Shown here piece after piece: positions 27,439 to 35,425 of a stretch of 64,000 bases of DNA. The stretch is taken from contig JABCZG010000013.1 in NCBI GenBank assembly GCA_013289835.1, positions 1 through 64,000 of the forward strand, in the 5' to 3' direction. The translations under genes were made by a program, and so were the position numbers. Under the pieces are notes generated by a model. The model worked only from the letters and a program-made list of their open reading frames with translations. It did no database searches and had not been told where the DNA came from. Position 1 is the first letter of the stretch; the number at the start of each line of letters is the position of its first letter. Origin of the DNA: Acidobacteriota bacterium (GTDB taxonomy: Bacteria; Acidobacteriota; Terriglobia; Acidiferrales; UBA7541).

Positions 27439-28650
27439 ATGAGCGACTACATTCTTCCACTTGATCCGAGCAAGCGCAGCACGGACACGATCGATTTTCA
27501 GACAGCGTTGCGGTCCCGAATTGTCGGCCAGGAAGAAGGCGTCCAGGCGCTGGTGGATTTGTATCAGGTGTTTCGCGCCGGCCTGAACTCGCCCGGCCGG
27601 CCAGTAGGGAACCTGTTGTTTCTTGGCCCGACCGGTTCGGGAAAGACCCGGCTCGTGGAAGCCGGCGCTGAAATCCTCTTTGGGGATGCTCGGTCCATCA
27701 TCAAAGTGGATTGCGCTGAGTTCCAGCATTCCCATGAGATCGCCAAGCTGATCGGCTCGCCTCCGGGGTATCTGGGGCATCGGGAAACCCATCCGCTGAT
27801 CACCCAGGATGAGCTATCGAAGAGCCATACCGACAAACTGAAGCTCAGCTTCCTCTTATTCGACGAGATTGAAAAGGCCAGCGACGCGCTTTGGCAGCTG
27901 CTTCTGGGCATGCTGGATAAGGCCACCTTAACTTTGGGTGACAACCGCAAGGTCGATTTGTCTCAAACTGTCATTTTTCTGACCTCCAACTTGGGCGGCG
28001 GTGAGATTGCTGAACTAATGGAAGGCGGGATGGGCTTCATCCAGCCCAAGGACAAGCCAGAATCCGGCCTCGACCTGAAGGTTGAACGCACGGCCGTAGA
28101 AGCCGCACGGCGCAAGTTCTCGCCTGAATTCATGAACCGCCTCGACAAAGTGGTAGTCTTCCACCCGTTGAAGCGCGAACAGCTCCAGGAAGTGCTGGAT
28201 ATCGAACTTGGTCAGGTGCAACAGCGCGTTCTGGACACCGCCAAGGGCCAATTCTTGTTCCGCGTAACCCCTGCCGGCCGCGACTTCCTCCTCCAGGAAG
28301 GCACCGACCAGCGCTACGGTGCCCGGCACCTAAAGCGCGCCATCGAACGCCACGTCGTTTATCCCCTGGCCAATCTGCTTGCCACGGATCAGGTCAACTT
28401 GGGCGACTTGGTCTGCATTGACTGGGACCAAAGCCATAACCAACTTACCTTCATCCGTGAAGGCGAAGGGGCACTCGTCCAAGGTCCGTTGCCATTGGTC
28501 GCCGGAGCCGCTGCCTCGATCGAAGCGAAAGACGGCAAATCGGTGAACGAGCCGACCGAGGCGGTCAAAGAAGAGAGAAAATCCCGCGCGGCGCAGCCCT
28601 CGGGAGCTCCCAGCGCGACGCCGCAAGCCCGCAAGAAACAAGATCGCTAA
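27439..28650 (+). CDS. AAA+ ATPase, ClpA/ClpB-D2-like, copy 1
   Basis: A single-ring AAA+ unfoldase-type ATPase of 403 residues. Walker A GPTGSGKT (63-70), aromatic pore loop GYLG (110-113), Walker B LLFDE (139-143), sensor 1 in LTSN (181-184), arginine finger region PEFMNRLD (229-236) and sensor 2 YGARHLKR (293-300) are all intact. The D2-small domain follows to about 340, then a Ser/Ala/Lys-rich tail that looks disordered. It lacks the N-domain, first ring and coiled middle domain of ClpA/ClpB, and no ClpP-docking loop is visible. The start has AGGAGG 5 nt upstream. A near-copy lies 300 bp downstream. Confidence 0.9.
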   Translation: MSDYILPLDPSKRSTDTIDFQTALRSRIVGQEEGVQALVDLYQVFRAGLNSPGRPVGNLLFLGPTGSGKTRLVEAGAEILFGDARSIIKVDCAEFQHSHEIAKLIGSPPGYLGHRETHPLITQDELSKSHTDKLKLSFLLFDEIEKASDALWQLLLGMLDKATLTLGDNRKVDLSQTVIFLTSNLGGGEIAELMEGGMGFIQPKDKPESGLDLKVERTAVEAARRKFSPEFMNRLDKVVVFHPLKREQLQEVLDIELGQVQQRVLDTAKGQFLFRVTPAGRDFLLQEGTDQRYGARHLKRAIERHVVYPLANLLATDQVNLGDLVCIDWDQSHNQLTFIREGEGALVQGPLPLVAGAAASIEAKDGKSVNEPTEAVKEERKSRAAQPSGAPSATPQARKKQDR

Positions 28651-28679
28651 AGACTTAAAGTACAACTTTAACTATCCCC

Positions 28680-28708
28680 GGGGCGCGTCGAAAGGTGCGC
28701 CCCTTTTT
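28680..28708 (+). terminator. Rho-independent terminator after AAA+ copy 1
   Basis: GGGGCGC (28680-28686) pairs perfectly with GCGCCCC (28697-28703), followed by five T. It separates transcription of the two AAA+ genes. Confidence 0.85.
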
Positions 28709-28768
28709 GTCGTCCCGGCCATGACATAAACTGTTCCGGCTCTCTCACTTTGCGCCCCCGTGAAACAC

Positions 28769-28787
28769 TGTCTCACGCGATGAGACA
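28769..28787. promoter_or_regulatory. Palindrome, candidate enhancer-binding site
   Basis: TGTCTCA and TGAGACA flank a 5-bp spacer, a perfect 7-bp inverted repeat. It sits about 75-90 bp upstream of a sigma-54-like promoter, where NtrC-family activators usually bind. Confidence 0.55.
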
Positions 28788-28859
28788 CTTTCCAGAATTC
28801 CATACCCTGTATCTTGTTGAGCCCGCGTCGTTTTCCTAAGAGTTAACCTGTGGAAAAGA

Positions 28860-28876
28860 TTGGCATCCCCCATGCA
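28860..28876 (+). promoter_or_regulatory. Candidate sigma-54 promoter for AAA+ copy 2
   Basis: TTGGCATCCCCCATGCA matches the -24/-12 pattern (TGGCA...TGCA) with exact GG-N10-GC spacing (GG 28862-28863, GC 28874-28875). It would start transcription near 28887, about 60 nt before the gene. Two consensus positions next to TGGCA and one before TGC do not match. Confidence 0.55.
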
Positions 28877-28949
28877 GTATCATCTTGGTGCGCAAGGATG
28901 AGACGCGCAAGGTGTTCGGCCTAGCCGGGCGCCAAGAAGGGTGGACGAA

Positions 28950-30113
28950 ATGAAAGCCGCCGTCCGTCACCAACTGGATCCGAGCATCCGTAGCAGTGAC
29001 ACGCATGATTTCCAAGCCTCTCTGAAGGCCAAAATCGTGGGCCAGGAAGAGGGCGTGCAGTCCCTGGTGGATATGTTCCAGGTCTTCCGCGCGGAATTGA
29101 ACTCTCCCGGCCGCCCAGTGGGTAACCTCTTATTCCTCGGACCAACCGGCTCCGGAAAGACGCGCATTGTGGAAGCGGCTGCTGAGATCCTCTTTGGGGA
29201 CGCCCGCGCGGTTATTAAGGTGGATTGCGCGGAGTTCCAGCACTCTCACGAAATCGCCAAGCTGATTGGCTCACCCCCAGGCTATCTCGGCCACCGCGAG
29301 ACCCATCCTCTAATCACCCAGGAAGCGCTGTCCGCCAGCCATACCGAAAAGCTGAAGCTCAGCTTCCTGCTCTTCGACGAAATTGAGAAGGCCAGCGACG
29401 CCCTCTGGCAACTATTGCTGGGCATGCTGGACAAGGCCACGCTGACCCTCGGCGACAATCGCCGCGTGGACCTCTCCCAGACGGTCATTTTCCTGACCTC
29501 CAACCTCGGAGGGGGCGAGATCACCGAGCTGATGCAAGGTGGCATGGGCTTCGTTCAGCCGAAGGACAAACCGGCTGACGGCCTCGATGAAAAGGTCGAG
29601 CGCACGGCTGTGGAAGCGGCCCGCCGCAAGTTTTCTCCGGAATTCATGAACCGCCTCGACAAAGTGGTGGTGTTCCATCCGCTGCGCCGAGAGCAGCTCG
29701 AAAAGGTTCTAGACATCGAACTCGGCCAGGTGCAGCATCGCGTGCTGGAAACTGCCAAGGGGCAGTTCCTGTTCCGCGTGACACCTGACGGTCGCGAGTT
29801 TCTCCTCCAGGAAGGTACTGACCAGCGCTACGGCGCGCGTCACCTGAAGCGCTCTATCGAACGCCACGTGGTCTATCCGCTGGCCAACCTGCTGGCGACG
29901 GAACAAATTCACCTCGGCGACCTGATTTGCATCGATTGGAACAAGGAGCAGGACAGCCTGATCTTTGTCCGTGAAGGCGAAAACCTGGCTCTCCCGGCGC
30001 GCAAGCCGGAACCCGTCGTTTCCGCACGTGCGAACTCCGCGCGCAGCGGAAAGACCGCCGATGCCCCCAGCGTGACGCTCTCTCCCGAGCCCATGCCACG
30101 CATGGCCCGCTAA
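28950..30113 (+). CDS. AAA+ ATPase, ClpA/ClpB-D2-like, copy 2
   Basis: A paralogue of the gene at 27439, identical by eye at well over 80% of positions across the ATPase and D2-small domains. All functional motifs are kept: GPTGSGKT, PPGYLGHRE, LLFDEIEK, LTSNLGG, FMNRLD and YGARHLKR. The N-terminal 10 residues and the C-terminal tail differ between copies. The tail here is Ala/Arg/Ser-rich and ends LSPEPMPRMAR. ATG at 28950 is chosen because AAGAAGG lies about 9 nt before it; the GTG at 28941 directly abuts that site. This copy has its own candidate sigma-54 promoter and terminator and no companion gene. Confidence 0.9.
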   Translation: MKAAVRHQLDPSIRSSDTHDFQASLKAKIVGQEEGVQSLVDMFQVFRAELNSPGRPVGNLLFLGPTGSGKTRIVEAAAEILFGDARAVIKVDCAEFQHSHEIAKLIGSPPGYLGHRETHPLITQEALSASHTEKLKLSFLLFDEIEKASDALWQLLLGMLDKATLTLGDNRRVDLSQTVIFLTSNLGGGEITELMQGGMGFVQPKDKPADGLDEKVERTAVEAARRKFSPEFMNRLDKVVVFHPLRREQLEKVLDIELGQVQHRVLETAKGQFLFRVTPDGREFLLQEGTDQRYGARHLKRSIERHVVYPLANLLATEQIHLGDLICIDWNKEQDSLIFVREGENLALPARKPEPVVSARANSARSGKTADAPSVTLSPEPMPRMAR

Positions 30114-30140
30114 CGCAACTTTCTTCTCGCTCCAGTTCCG

Positions 30141-30168
30141 CCCGGGTGGCCCTCCACCCGGGTTTTTT
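30141..30168 (+). terminator. Rho-independent terminator after AAA+ copy 2
   Basis: CCCGGGTGG (30141-30149) pairs perfectly with CCACCCGGG (30154-30162) around a 4-nt loop, followed by six T. Confidence 0.92.
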
Positions 30169-30198
30169 GTTTTCGGCTTCCGTTCGTTTCAAGTAACC

Positions 30199-31686
30199 TT
30201 GAAAGCGGGTTGCCATCCTATTTTGCGTGGGTGTTCGGAGGCCATTTTGGGCGTCGCTGCGCGGAGTCGGCTGTCAGAAACTGGGGTGGTCCTTCGGGGT
30301 CTCCAGGCTTTTCGATCCGATCTTGTAACAGCGGTCGGCTTGGTGTTAGGCCTTTCCTTCCTATTCGTTCCCACCCTACGCGCGCAACGCACACAGCTCA
30401 AGCCGGGATTGAACATTTTCAACCCGCAGCAAGATATTGAAATAGGGAAAAGGGTAGCGGCCGACGCTGAGAAACAGTTGGCTCTGTGCAACGCGCCAAA
30501 GGTAGACGCCTATCTGACACAACTGGGAAGCCGACTGGCGCAAAAACTGCCCACGGGCAGCGTGCAATATCCGTTTGAATTCCACTGCGTAAACGATAAG
30601 GCGATCAATGCATTCGCACTGCCCGGCGGATTCGTGTTTGTGAACCGAGGTGCAATCGAGGTCGCTGGCGATGAAGCGCAGCTTGCTGCGGTCATGTCTC
30701 ACGAGCTTTCTCACGTAGCGCTTCGCCACGGCACTACCCAAGCCACAAAGGCGCAGCTTGCTCAGGGTGTTCTGGGTATTGCCAGCGGCATCCTTGGGGA
30801 TACCACAGGTGGGACGCTCTTGACGGAGCTCGGTGTGTTCGCAGCCGGTGGCGTGCTACTGCGTTACTCCCGAGCGGCGGAATCGCAGGCCGACATCATG
30901 GGAACGCAGGTTCTCTATGATTCAGGATACGATCCGCGCGCGATGGCGCAGTTCTTCGAAAAACTCGAAGCGGAGACCAAAGGGAAAAATCCTCCGGAGT
31001 TTTTTTCCGATCACCCGAGTCCGGAGCACCGTGTAGAGCGCGTCGACGAGGAGATCGACAAGCTTGGCGGCGTCCCAAGCAATGCCAAACGGGATTCGGC
31101 AGACTTTGAAGCCATCAAACGTGAGGTCCTGGCGCTGCCGATCGTGAAAAAGCCAGTTCCCGGTGAGCCGAGCGTGGCCGCTGCTCCCGCGTCCCCATCC
31201 GGCAGCTTCGCTGCCTATCAGGCAGGCGCTTACTCGCTAAAATATCCGGACAATTGGAAGAAGTATCCGGATAGCGATGGAGGCGGCGTTTCTTTCGCTC
31301 CCGAACGTGGAGTCCTCGATGACGGCAGTGGCCACAGTGCTCTCGCGTACGGATTGATTGTGAGCGTGACGAAAACGAAAGTGGATCCGGCTGATGCGAA
31401 CGCTCTGCAAGACGCCACGCGGAAAGTGATTGAAGAGCTTCAGCAAGCGAATCCCAATATGAAGGTCACGCACGCATCCGAGCGCGTGCGACTAAACGGC
31501 CAGCCCGGCCTTTCAACCTACTTGAGTAATGATTCTCCCGCCGGTGGCCAGGAAACGGACTGGATCATCACCACGTTGCGCCCCGAGGGCGTGGTCTCTT
31601 TCGTGTGCGTGGCTCCGCTGTCTGCTTACGGCAATTACGACAAGACGTTTTCCACAATCCTGGACAGCGTCCGATTCGCCCACTAG
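30199..31686 (+). CDS. Secreted M48-family zinc metalloprotease
   Basis: A periplasmic BepA/Oma1-like protease for envelope quality control. The zinc site HELSH is at 168-172 within QLAAVMSHELSHVALRHGT, and the third ligand is the Glu in SRAAESQADIMG. FALPGGFVFVNRGAIEV is also typical. A signal helix (LVTAVGLVLGLSFLFVPTLRA, about 42-62) precedes the domain. The C-terminal part (about 330-495) is a separate beta-rich domain with AGAYSLKYPDNWKKYPDSD, similar to PsbP/DUF1795-type domains (inference). The start is uncertain: TTG at 30199 is the longest, and GTG at 30286 would give a shorter N-region. It follows the AAA+ gene but a terminator separates them. Confidence 0.88.
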   Translation: MKAGCHPILRGCSEAILGVAARSRLSETGVVLRGLQAFRSDLVTAVGLVLGLSFLFVPTLRAQRTQLKPGLNIFNPQQDIEIGKRVAADAEKQLALCNAPKVDAYLTQLGSRLAQKLPTGSVQYPFEFHCVNDKAINAFALPGGFVFVNRGAIEVAGDEAQLAAVMSHELSHVALRHGTTQATKAQLAQGVLGIASGILGDTTGGTLLTELGVFAAGGVLLRYSRAAESQADIMGTQVLYDSGYDPRAMAQFFEKLEAETKGKNPPEFFSDHPSPEHRVERVDEEIDKLGGVPSNAKRDSADFEAIKREVLALPIVKKPVPGEPSVAAAPASPSGSFAAYQAGAYSLKYPDNWKKYPDSDGGGVSFAPERGVLDDGSGHSALAYGLIVSVTKTKVDPADANALQDATRKVIEELQQANPNMKVTHASERVRLNGQPGLSTYLSNDSPAGGQETDWIITTLRPEGVVSFVCVAPLSAYGNYDKTFSTILDSVRFAH

Positions 31687-31765
31687 AAAGAATGGGCGGA
31701 ATCGGACGAACCTGGCCCGCGAACGTTCACGTCTCTGTCTGGCCTGCGGGCGCGATTTGGCCGGC

Positions 31766-31800
31766 AAAAAAAAGAGCGGGCGCTCCACCAGTGCCCGCTC
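31766..31800 (-). terminator. Rho-independent terminator
   Basis: GAGCGGGC/GCCCGCTC stem (31774-31781 with 31793-31800) followed on the minus strand by eight T (31766-31773). It ends the minus-strand phosphodiesterase-family gene at 31847. Confidence 0.88.
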
Positions 31801-31846
31801 CGTATAACCGATTCAGTTCTACTCTGCTATTTCCCGGCTCCCGTGC

Positions 31847-33625
31847 CTATCGGTCCGTGTCTAGGCCCGGCAGAACCGGCGTGCCTTCCGAGCGCACGGC
31901 ATCCAGTGCATCCGGATCGAGTCCCAGCAGTTGCAGGATCGTGGGAGCCACTTGCGCGGTTTCCACAAAGCTGTGAAGGGTCTTGGGGCGAACGTGCGGG
32001 TTAGAGACAAGCAGCATCACGTTGGTGTCATCCCATGCGTAGCCGCCATGTTCGGACTGCTTTGCGTCGCCACCGGTATAGACCACGCCGACGTTTGGAA
32101 TTACTACGATATCGGGAGTACGCGGGTCGCCCCCTTCGCGAAGCTTGCAGCAGGGACCGGGAACGTTGGGAAGGCCGGGTGGGTTAAAGAGCGCGTTCAG
32201 TGAGGCGCCATAGTAGATCTGGCCCAGTCCGATCGTTGTCGCGTTATTCTCCAGAGCCGTTACTGCGGCCGCAGTGGTGCTTGGATCCGCCAACCAGATT
32301 TGGGAAATGTCGTCCTCAGCCAGTCCGAGGCCATTCGTTGGGTCGCTATAAACTGCAGGGAGAAGGTTAGGATTAGGGGGTAGCAGGGTTGCGGAGGGCG
32401 GCTCACCATTGTTGGTCTTCCCAGGAATCGGGAAGAAGCGATTCGGGTCGATCGGCGACTGCCCGTGTTTTGCAGTGATGATTATGGTGGTCGAATCCAA
32501 AAGGCCTTCATTTTTGAGCGCGGAGACCATCTGTCCGATCGCTGCATCCACGAATACGATTTCCTTCATCATCAGGGGTCTGGGCGTACCCTGGGCGTCC
32601 TCATAACCACCTGAGTTGCTGTCGGTTCGGGCTGGGGGCAAGGCTGCGGGACTAATAAGCTTCTCGCCGACGCTGACCGCCTGGAAGTTCATGCCGAGGA
32701 CCACAGGGACCGGAGCCTTGCGCGTCCCGAGGTGGTTTTTGCCGTTGATCCAATTTACCACCGCGTTGACCTTCAACTGGTCGTAGCATTTGATGGAATC
32801 GAAATCGGTCGTCCAGTCATTCCCGTTCATTACGACGTTGGCGCAATTGTAGTTGGTTCCCGCTGTGGTCAGGCCAGGGAGTGGAATCTTATTGGAGTTG
32901 ACTTCCGGGGAATAGTAATCATCCACGTTGCTGGGCTGATTGGTTCCCGTGGGGCCCGAAACAAGAGCGTAAACAGCGTGCTTGTCGGACCAGGCTGTGT
33001 AGCCGCCTGCGGCGTGGATCACGCCATAAATGGTGTTCGTGCGAATGAAATTCCAAGGATATACGGGCTGGCAGTTGTTGAACGGATCGCGTACCAGCCT
33101 GGCGGGATTGATTGATGTGACGTTGCCGTCGATGAGATCTAATGCGCTCTTCGCAGGAGCGGGGCGGCCGTTGAGCTGCGTCTGGTCGAATTCATCGCCC
33201 TCTTCATATTCGGTCTGCGTCCCGTTAATGTGTCCTACATTGCAGTTTCCGCTCGGCAGACCGTTGCCTGTAGCCACCGCAGGCGGCGCTAGCACGCGGT
33301 CATACGCCACATCGTAGAACCCGCCGACCGTTCGGGGACTCCCGCCCGTCACCAGTGCCAGCAGGCCGGGAAAGGAATCGGAGGGCCGGGAAGTAGTCGT
33401 ACGGGTATAGTTCACACCCGTCTTGCCCAAGGCGGCCAAGGTCGGGCAGGTGTTGGATGCCACGCAGTTTTCGTAATCAACCGCGTGCATCCCATCAATG
33501 CTGATGAGGAGAACGTGCCTGATTTTGTGTCCGTCGCCAAATTCATCGTTGGCGCGGGCTGGTGCTGGAAGAGTGGTGCCAATCAATCCTATAGACAGTG
33601 CTACAGCTAACAATCTTTGTTTCAA
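31847..33625 (-). CDS. Secreted alkaline phosphatase/phosphodiesterase superfamily protein
   Basis: A 592-residue exported protein of the type I phosphodiesterase/nucleotide pyrophosphatase family. The signal peptide is RLLAVALSIGLIGTTLPAPA. The first metal site appears as LISIDGMHAVDYENC, and the nucleophile region as YTRTTTSRPSDSFPGLLALV, with Thr or Ser as nucleophile. Later metal ligands are in TTIIITAKHGQSPIDP and SEHGGYAWDDTNVMLLVSNP. The enzyme hydrolyses phosphate mono- or diesters; the substrate is unknown. The start is TTG with a strong AAAGGAGA site 7 nt upstream, which decides it. Confidence 0.88.
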   Translation of the reverse strand: MKQRLLAVALSIGLIGTTLPAPARANDEFGDGHKIRHVLLISIDGMHAVDYENCVASNTCPTLAALGKTGVNYTRTTTSRPSDSFPGLLALVTGGSPRTVGGFYDVAYDRVLAPPAVATGNGLPSGNCNVGHINGTQTEYEEGDEFDQTQLNGRPAPAKSALDLIDGNVTSINPARLVRDPFNNCQPVYPWNFIRTNTIYGVIHAAGGYTAWSDKHAVYALVSGPTGTNQPSNVDDYYSPEVNSNKIPLPGLTTAGTNYNCANVVMNGNDWTTDFDSIKCYDQLKVNAVVNWINGKNHLGTRKAPVPVVLGMNFQAVSVGEKLISPAALPPARTDSNSGGYEDAQGTPRPLMMKEIVFVDAAIGQMVSALKNEGLLDSTTIIITAKHGQSPIDPNRFFPIPGKTNNGEPPSATLLPPNPNLLPAVYSDPTNGLGLAEDDISQIWLADPSTTAAAVTALENNATTIGLGQIYYGASLNALFNPPGLPNVPGPCCKLREGGDPRTPDIVVIPNVGVVYTGGDAKQSEHGGYAWDDTNVMLLVSNPHVRPKTLHSFVETAQVAPTILQLLGLDPDALDAVRSEGTPVLPGLDTDR

Positions 33626-33854
33626 GTGAATCTCCTTTGAATGACAAGCGGATGGGAACGAATGTCCCGGACAAGAAGGTAGGCGTTGAGTGTTACAGGA
33701 TAGCGAACGCCCCGTGTTGCTTTGGTGAATCAGGGCGCAAAACGCCTGAATCTGAAAGAAATTTCAGGCAAGGAGGTAAGGTACTGGCAATTCTAGCCAG
33801 CGATGAATCGGGAATCGTTAGCAATTCTTCCGCAAGGCGCCACATGTATTTCGC

Positions 33855-35366
33855 CTAGTCCGCGGCTTCGCTGCGTGTGGGAGCGGGTTTCCAGCGCAGA
33901 ACGGGCTTCCGCGCCGCGCCGACTTCGTCGAGGCGCCGTACGCGCGTGGTGTGCGGCGCGGTCTTCACAATCTCTGGAGTCTTGGCGGCTTCTTCGGCGA
34001 TGGATTTCATCGCATCAATAAAAAGATCGCATTCTTCTTTGGATTCGGATTCGGTCGGCTCGATCATCAGCGCGCCGGGAACGATCAGCGGGAACGCCGT
34101 CGTGTACGGATGAAAGCCGTAGTCAATCAGCCGTTTGGCGATGTCCATGGTGTTCACGCCATTTTTCTTTTGGATGGCGTCGCTAAAAACCACTTCGTGC
34201 ATCGAGGGCAGGGAATAGGGCAAATCGAATGTGCCTTCGAGATTCTTTCGAATGTAATTCGCGTTGAGCACCGCATCTTCCGTGGCTTGGCGCACGCCAG
34301 GGCCATACGCCAGGATGTACGCTAGCGCGCGAACTAGCACGCCGAAATTTCCCGCGAAGGCTTTCACTCTGCCGATGGAATCCGGCCGCACCGGTTCCAG
34401 CGCCAGCCGGCCGCCCTCTTTTTCCACCAAAATCGGCACGGGCCGGAACGGCTCAAGAATTTTCTTCATCGCCACGGGGCCTGCGCCGGGGCCGCCGCCG
34501 CCGTGCGGCGTCGAAAATGTCTTGTGCAGGTTTAAATGCATCACATCCACGCCAAGGTCTCCGGGGCGCGTCACGCCCGTGAGCGCGTTCATGTTCGCGC
34601 CGTCCATATACAGCAGCGCGCCTTTGGCGTGCAGAATCTCCGCTATTTCCGGAATGCGCTGCTCGAAGATCCCGAGCGTCGAAGGATTGGTGATCATCAG
34701 CGCCGCGACGTCGGGAGTCACCAGGTCGCGCAGCTTCTCCACATCAATCTGGCCGTGCGATTCGGACTTGATGTTCTCCACGTCATACCCGGCAATCACT
34801 GCCGTCGCCGGATTCGTTCCGTGCGCGGAGTCCGGGATCAGCACTTTCTTGCGCGGATTCCCCTGCTTCTCCAGGTACGCGCGAATCAACAGCAGGCCGG
34901 TCATTTCGCCCTGCGCACCCGCTGCAGGCTGCAGCGTGATGGCGTCCATGCCGGTGATTTCCAGCAGGCACTTCTCAAGCAGGCGCAAAATCTTCAGGCA
35001 GCCCTGAGAGAGTTCTTGCGGCTGGTAGGGATGTTCCGTGGCGATCCCATCGAGCCGCGCGACGAATTCGTTTACGCGCGGGTTGTACTTCATCGTGCAG
35101 GAGCCCAGCGGATACATTCCCAGATCAATCGCGTAATTCCAGGTGGAAAGCCGCGTGAAGTGCCGAATCACTTCGATCTCGCTCACTTCGGGAAAGCCTT
35201 CGATGCCTTCTCTACGATGATTCGCGCCAAGCGCCTTCGCCGGATCCGCCGCCGGAACATCCAGAGGCGGCAATTCGAACGCCCGCTTCCCGGGGGAGGA
35301 CTTCTCGAAGATCAGCCCTTCGTTCTGATTCGTGTGCCGCGTTGCTTTTTTTATCTTTTCGTTCAT
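33855..35366 (-). CDS. gcvPB: Glycine dehydrogenase (decarboxylating) subunit 2
   Basis: One half of the split P-protein of the glycine cleavage system, which decarboxylates glycine and passes aminomethyl to the H-protein. The PLP Lys282 lies in MHLNLHKTFSTPHGGGGPG. Other marks are YPLGSCTMKYNPRVNE, QPAAGAQGEMTGLLLIRAYL and the C-terminal EPTESESKEECDLFIDAM. 503 residues, typical for subunit 2. It is last in the operon gcvT-gcvH-gcvPA-gcvPB, 59 bp after gcvPA, a gap that holds a small inverted repeat. Confidence 0.96.
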   Translation of the reverse strand: MNEKIKKATRHTNQNEGLIFEKSSPGKRAFELPPLDVPAADPAKALGANHRREGIEGFPEVSEIEVIRHFTRLSTWNYAIDLGMYPLGSCTMKYNPRVNEFVARLDGIATEHPYQPQELSQGCLKILRLLEKCLLEITGMDAITLQPAAGAQGEMTGLLLIRAYLEKQGNPRKKVLIPDSAHGTNPATAVIAGYDVENIKSESHGQIDVEKLRDLVTPDVAALMITNPSTLGIFEQRIPEIAEILHAKGALLYMDGANMNALTGVTRPGDLGVDVMHLNLHKTFSTPHGGGGPGAGPVAMKKILEPFRPVPILVEKEGGRLALEPVRPDSIGRVKAFAGNFGVLVRALAYILAYGPGVRQATEDAVLNANYIRKNLEGTFDLPYSLPSMHEVVFSDAIQKKNGVNTMDIAKRLIDYGFHPYTTAFPLIVPGALMIEPTESESKEECDLFIDAMKSIAEEAAKTPEIVKTAPHTTRVRRLDEVGAARKPVLRWKPAPTRSEAAD

Positions 35367-35381
35367 GTGTTCCGTTCACAC

Positions 35382-35411
35382 CGTAGAGGCACGGCATATC
35401 CTGCCCCTACG
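35382..35411. repeat. Imperfect GTAGGGGC-type inverted repeat
   Basis: CGTAGAGGC at 35382 pairs imperfectly with TGCCCCTACG at 35402-35411, around CGGCATATC. It resembles the dispersed GTAGGGGC...GCCCCTAC palindromes seen between bacterial genes. It lies between gcvPA and gcvPB and could form a hairpin in the operon mRNA. Confidence 0.5.
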
Positions 35412-35425
35412 ATGAATGCGTCCTA

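Noticed and set aside
26600-27442. Plus-strand open frame overlapping the AAA+ companion gene
   Set aside because: Its second half is the companion gene in another frame and its first half has no ribosome site or family features; the 26989 frame has both a ribosome site and coupling.
26989-30113. AAA+ pair as an anti-phage defence system
   Set aside because: No nuclease, effector or other defence gene is adjacent, and the surroundings are housekeeping genes without signs of a defence island.
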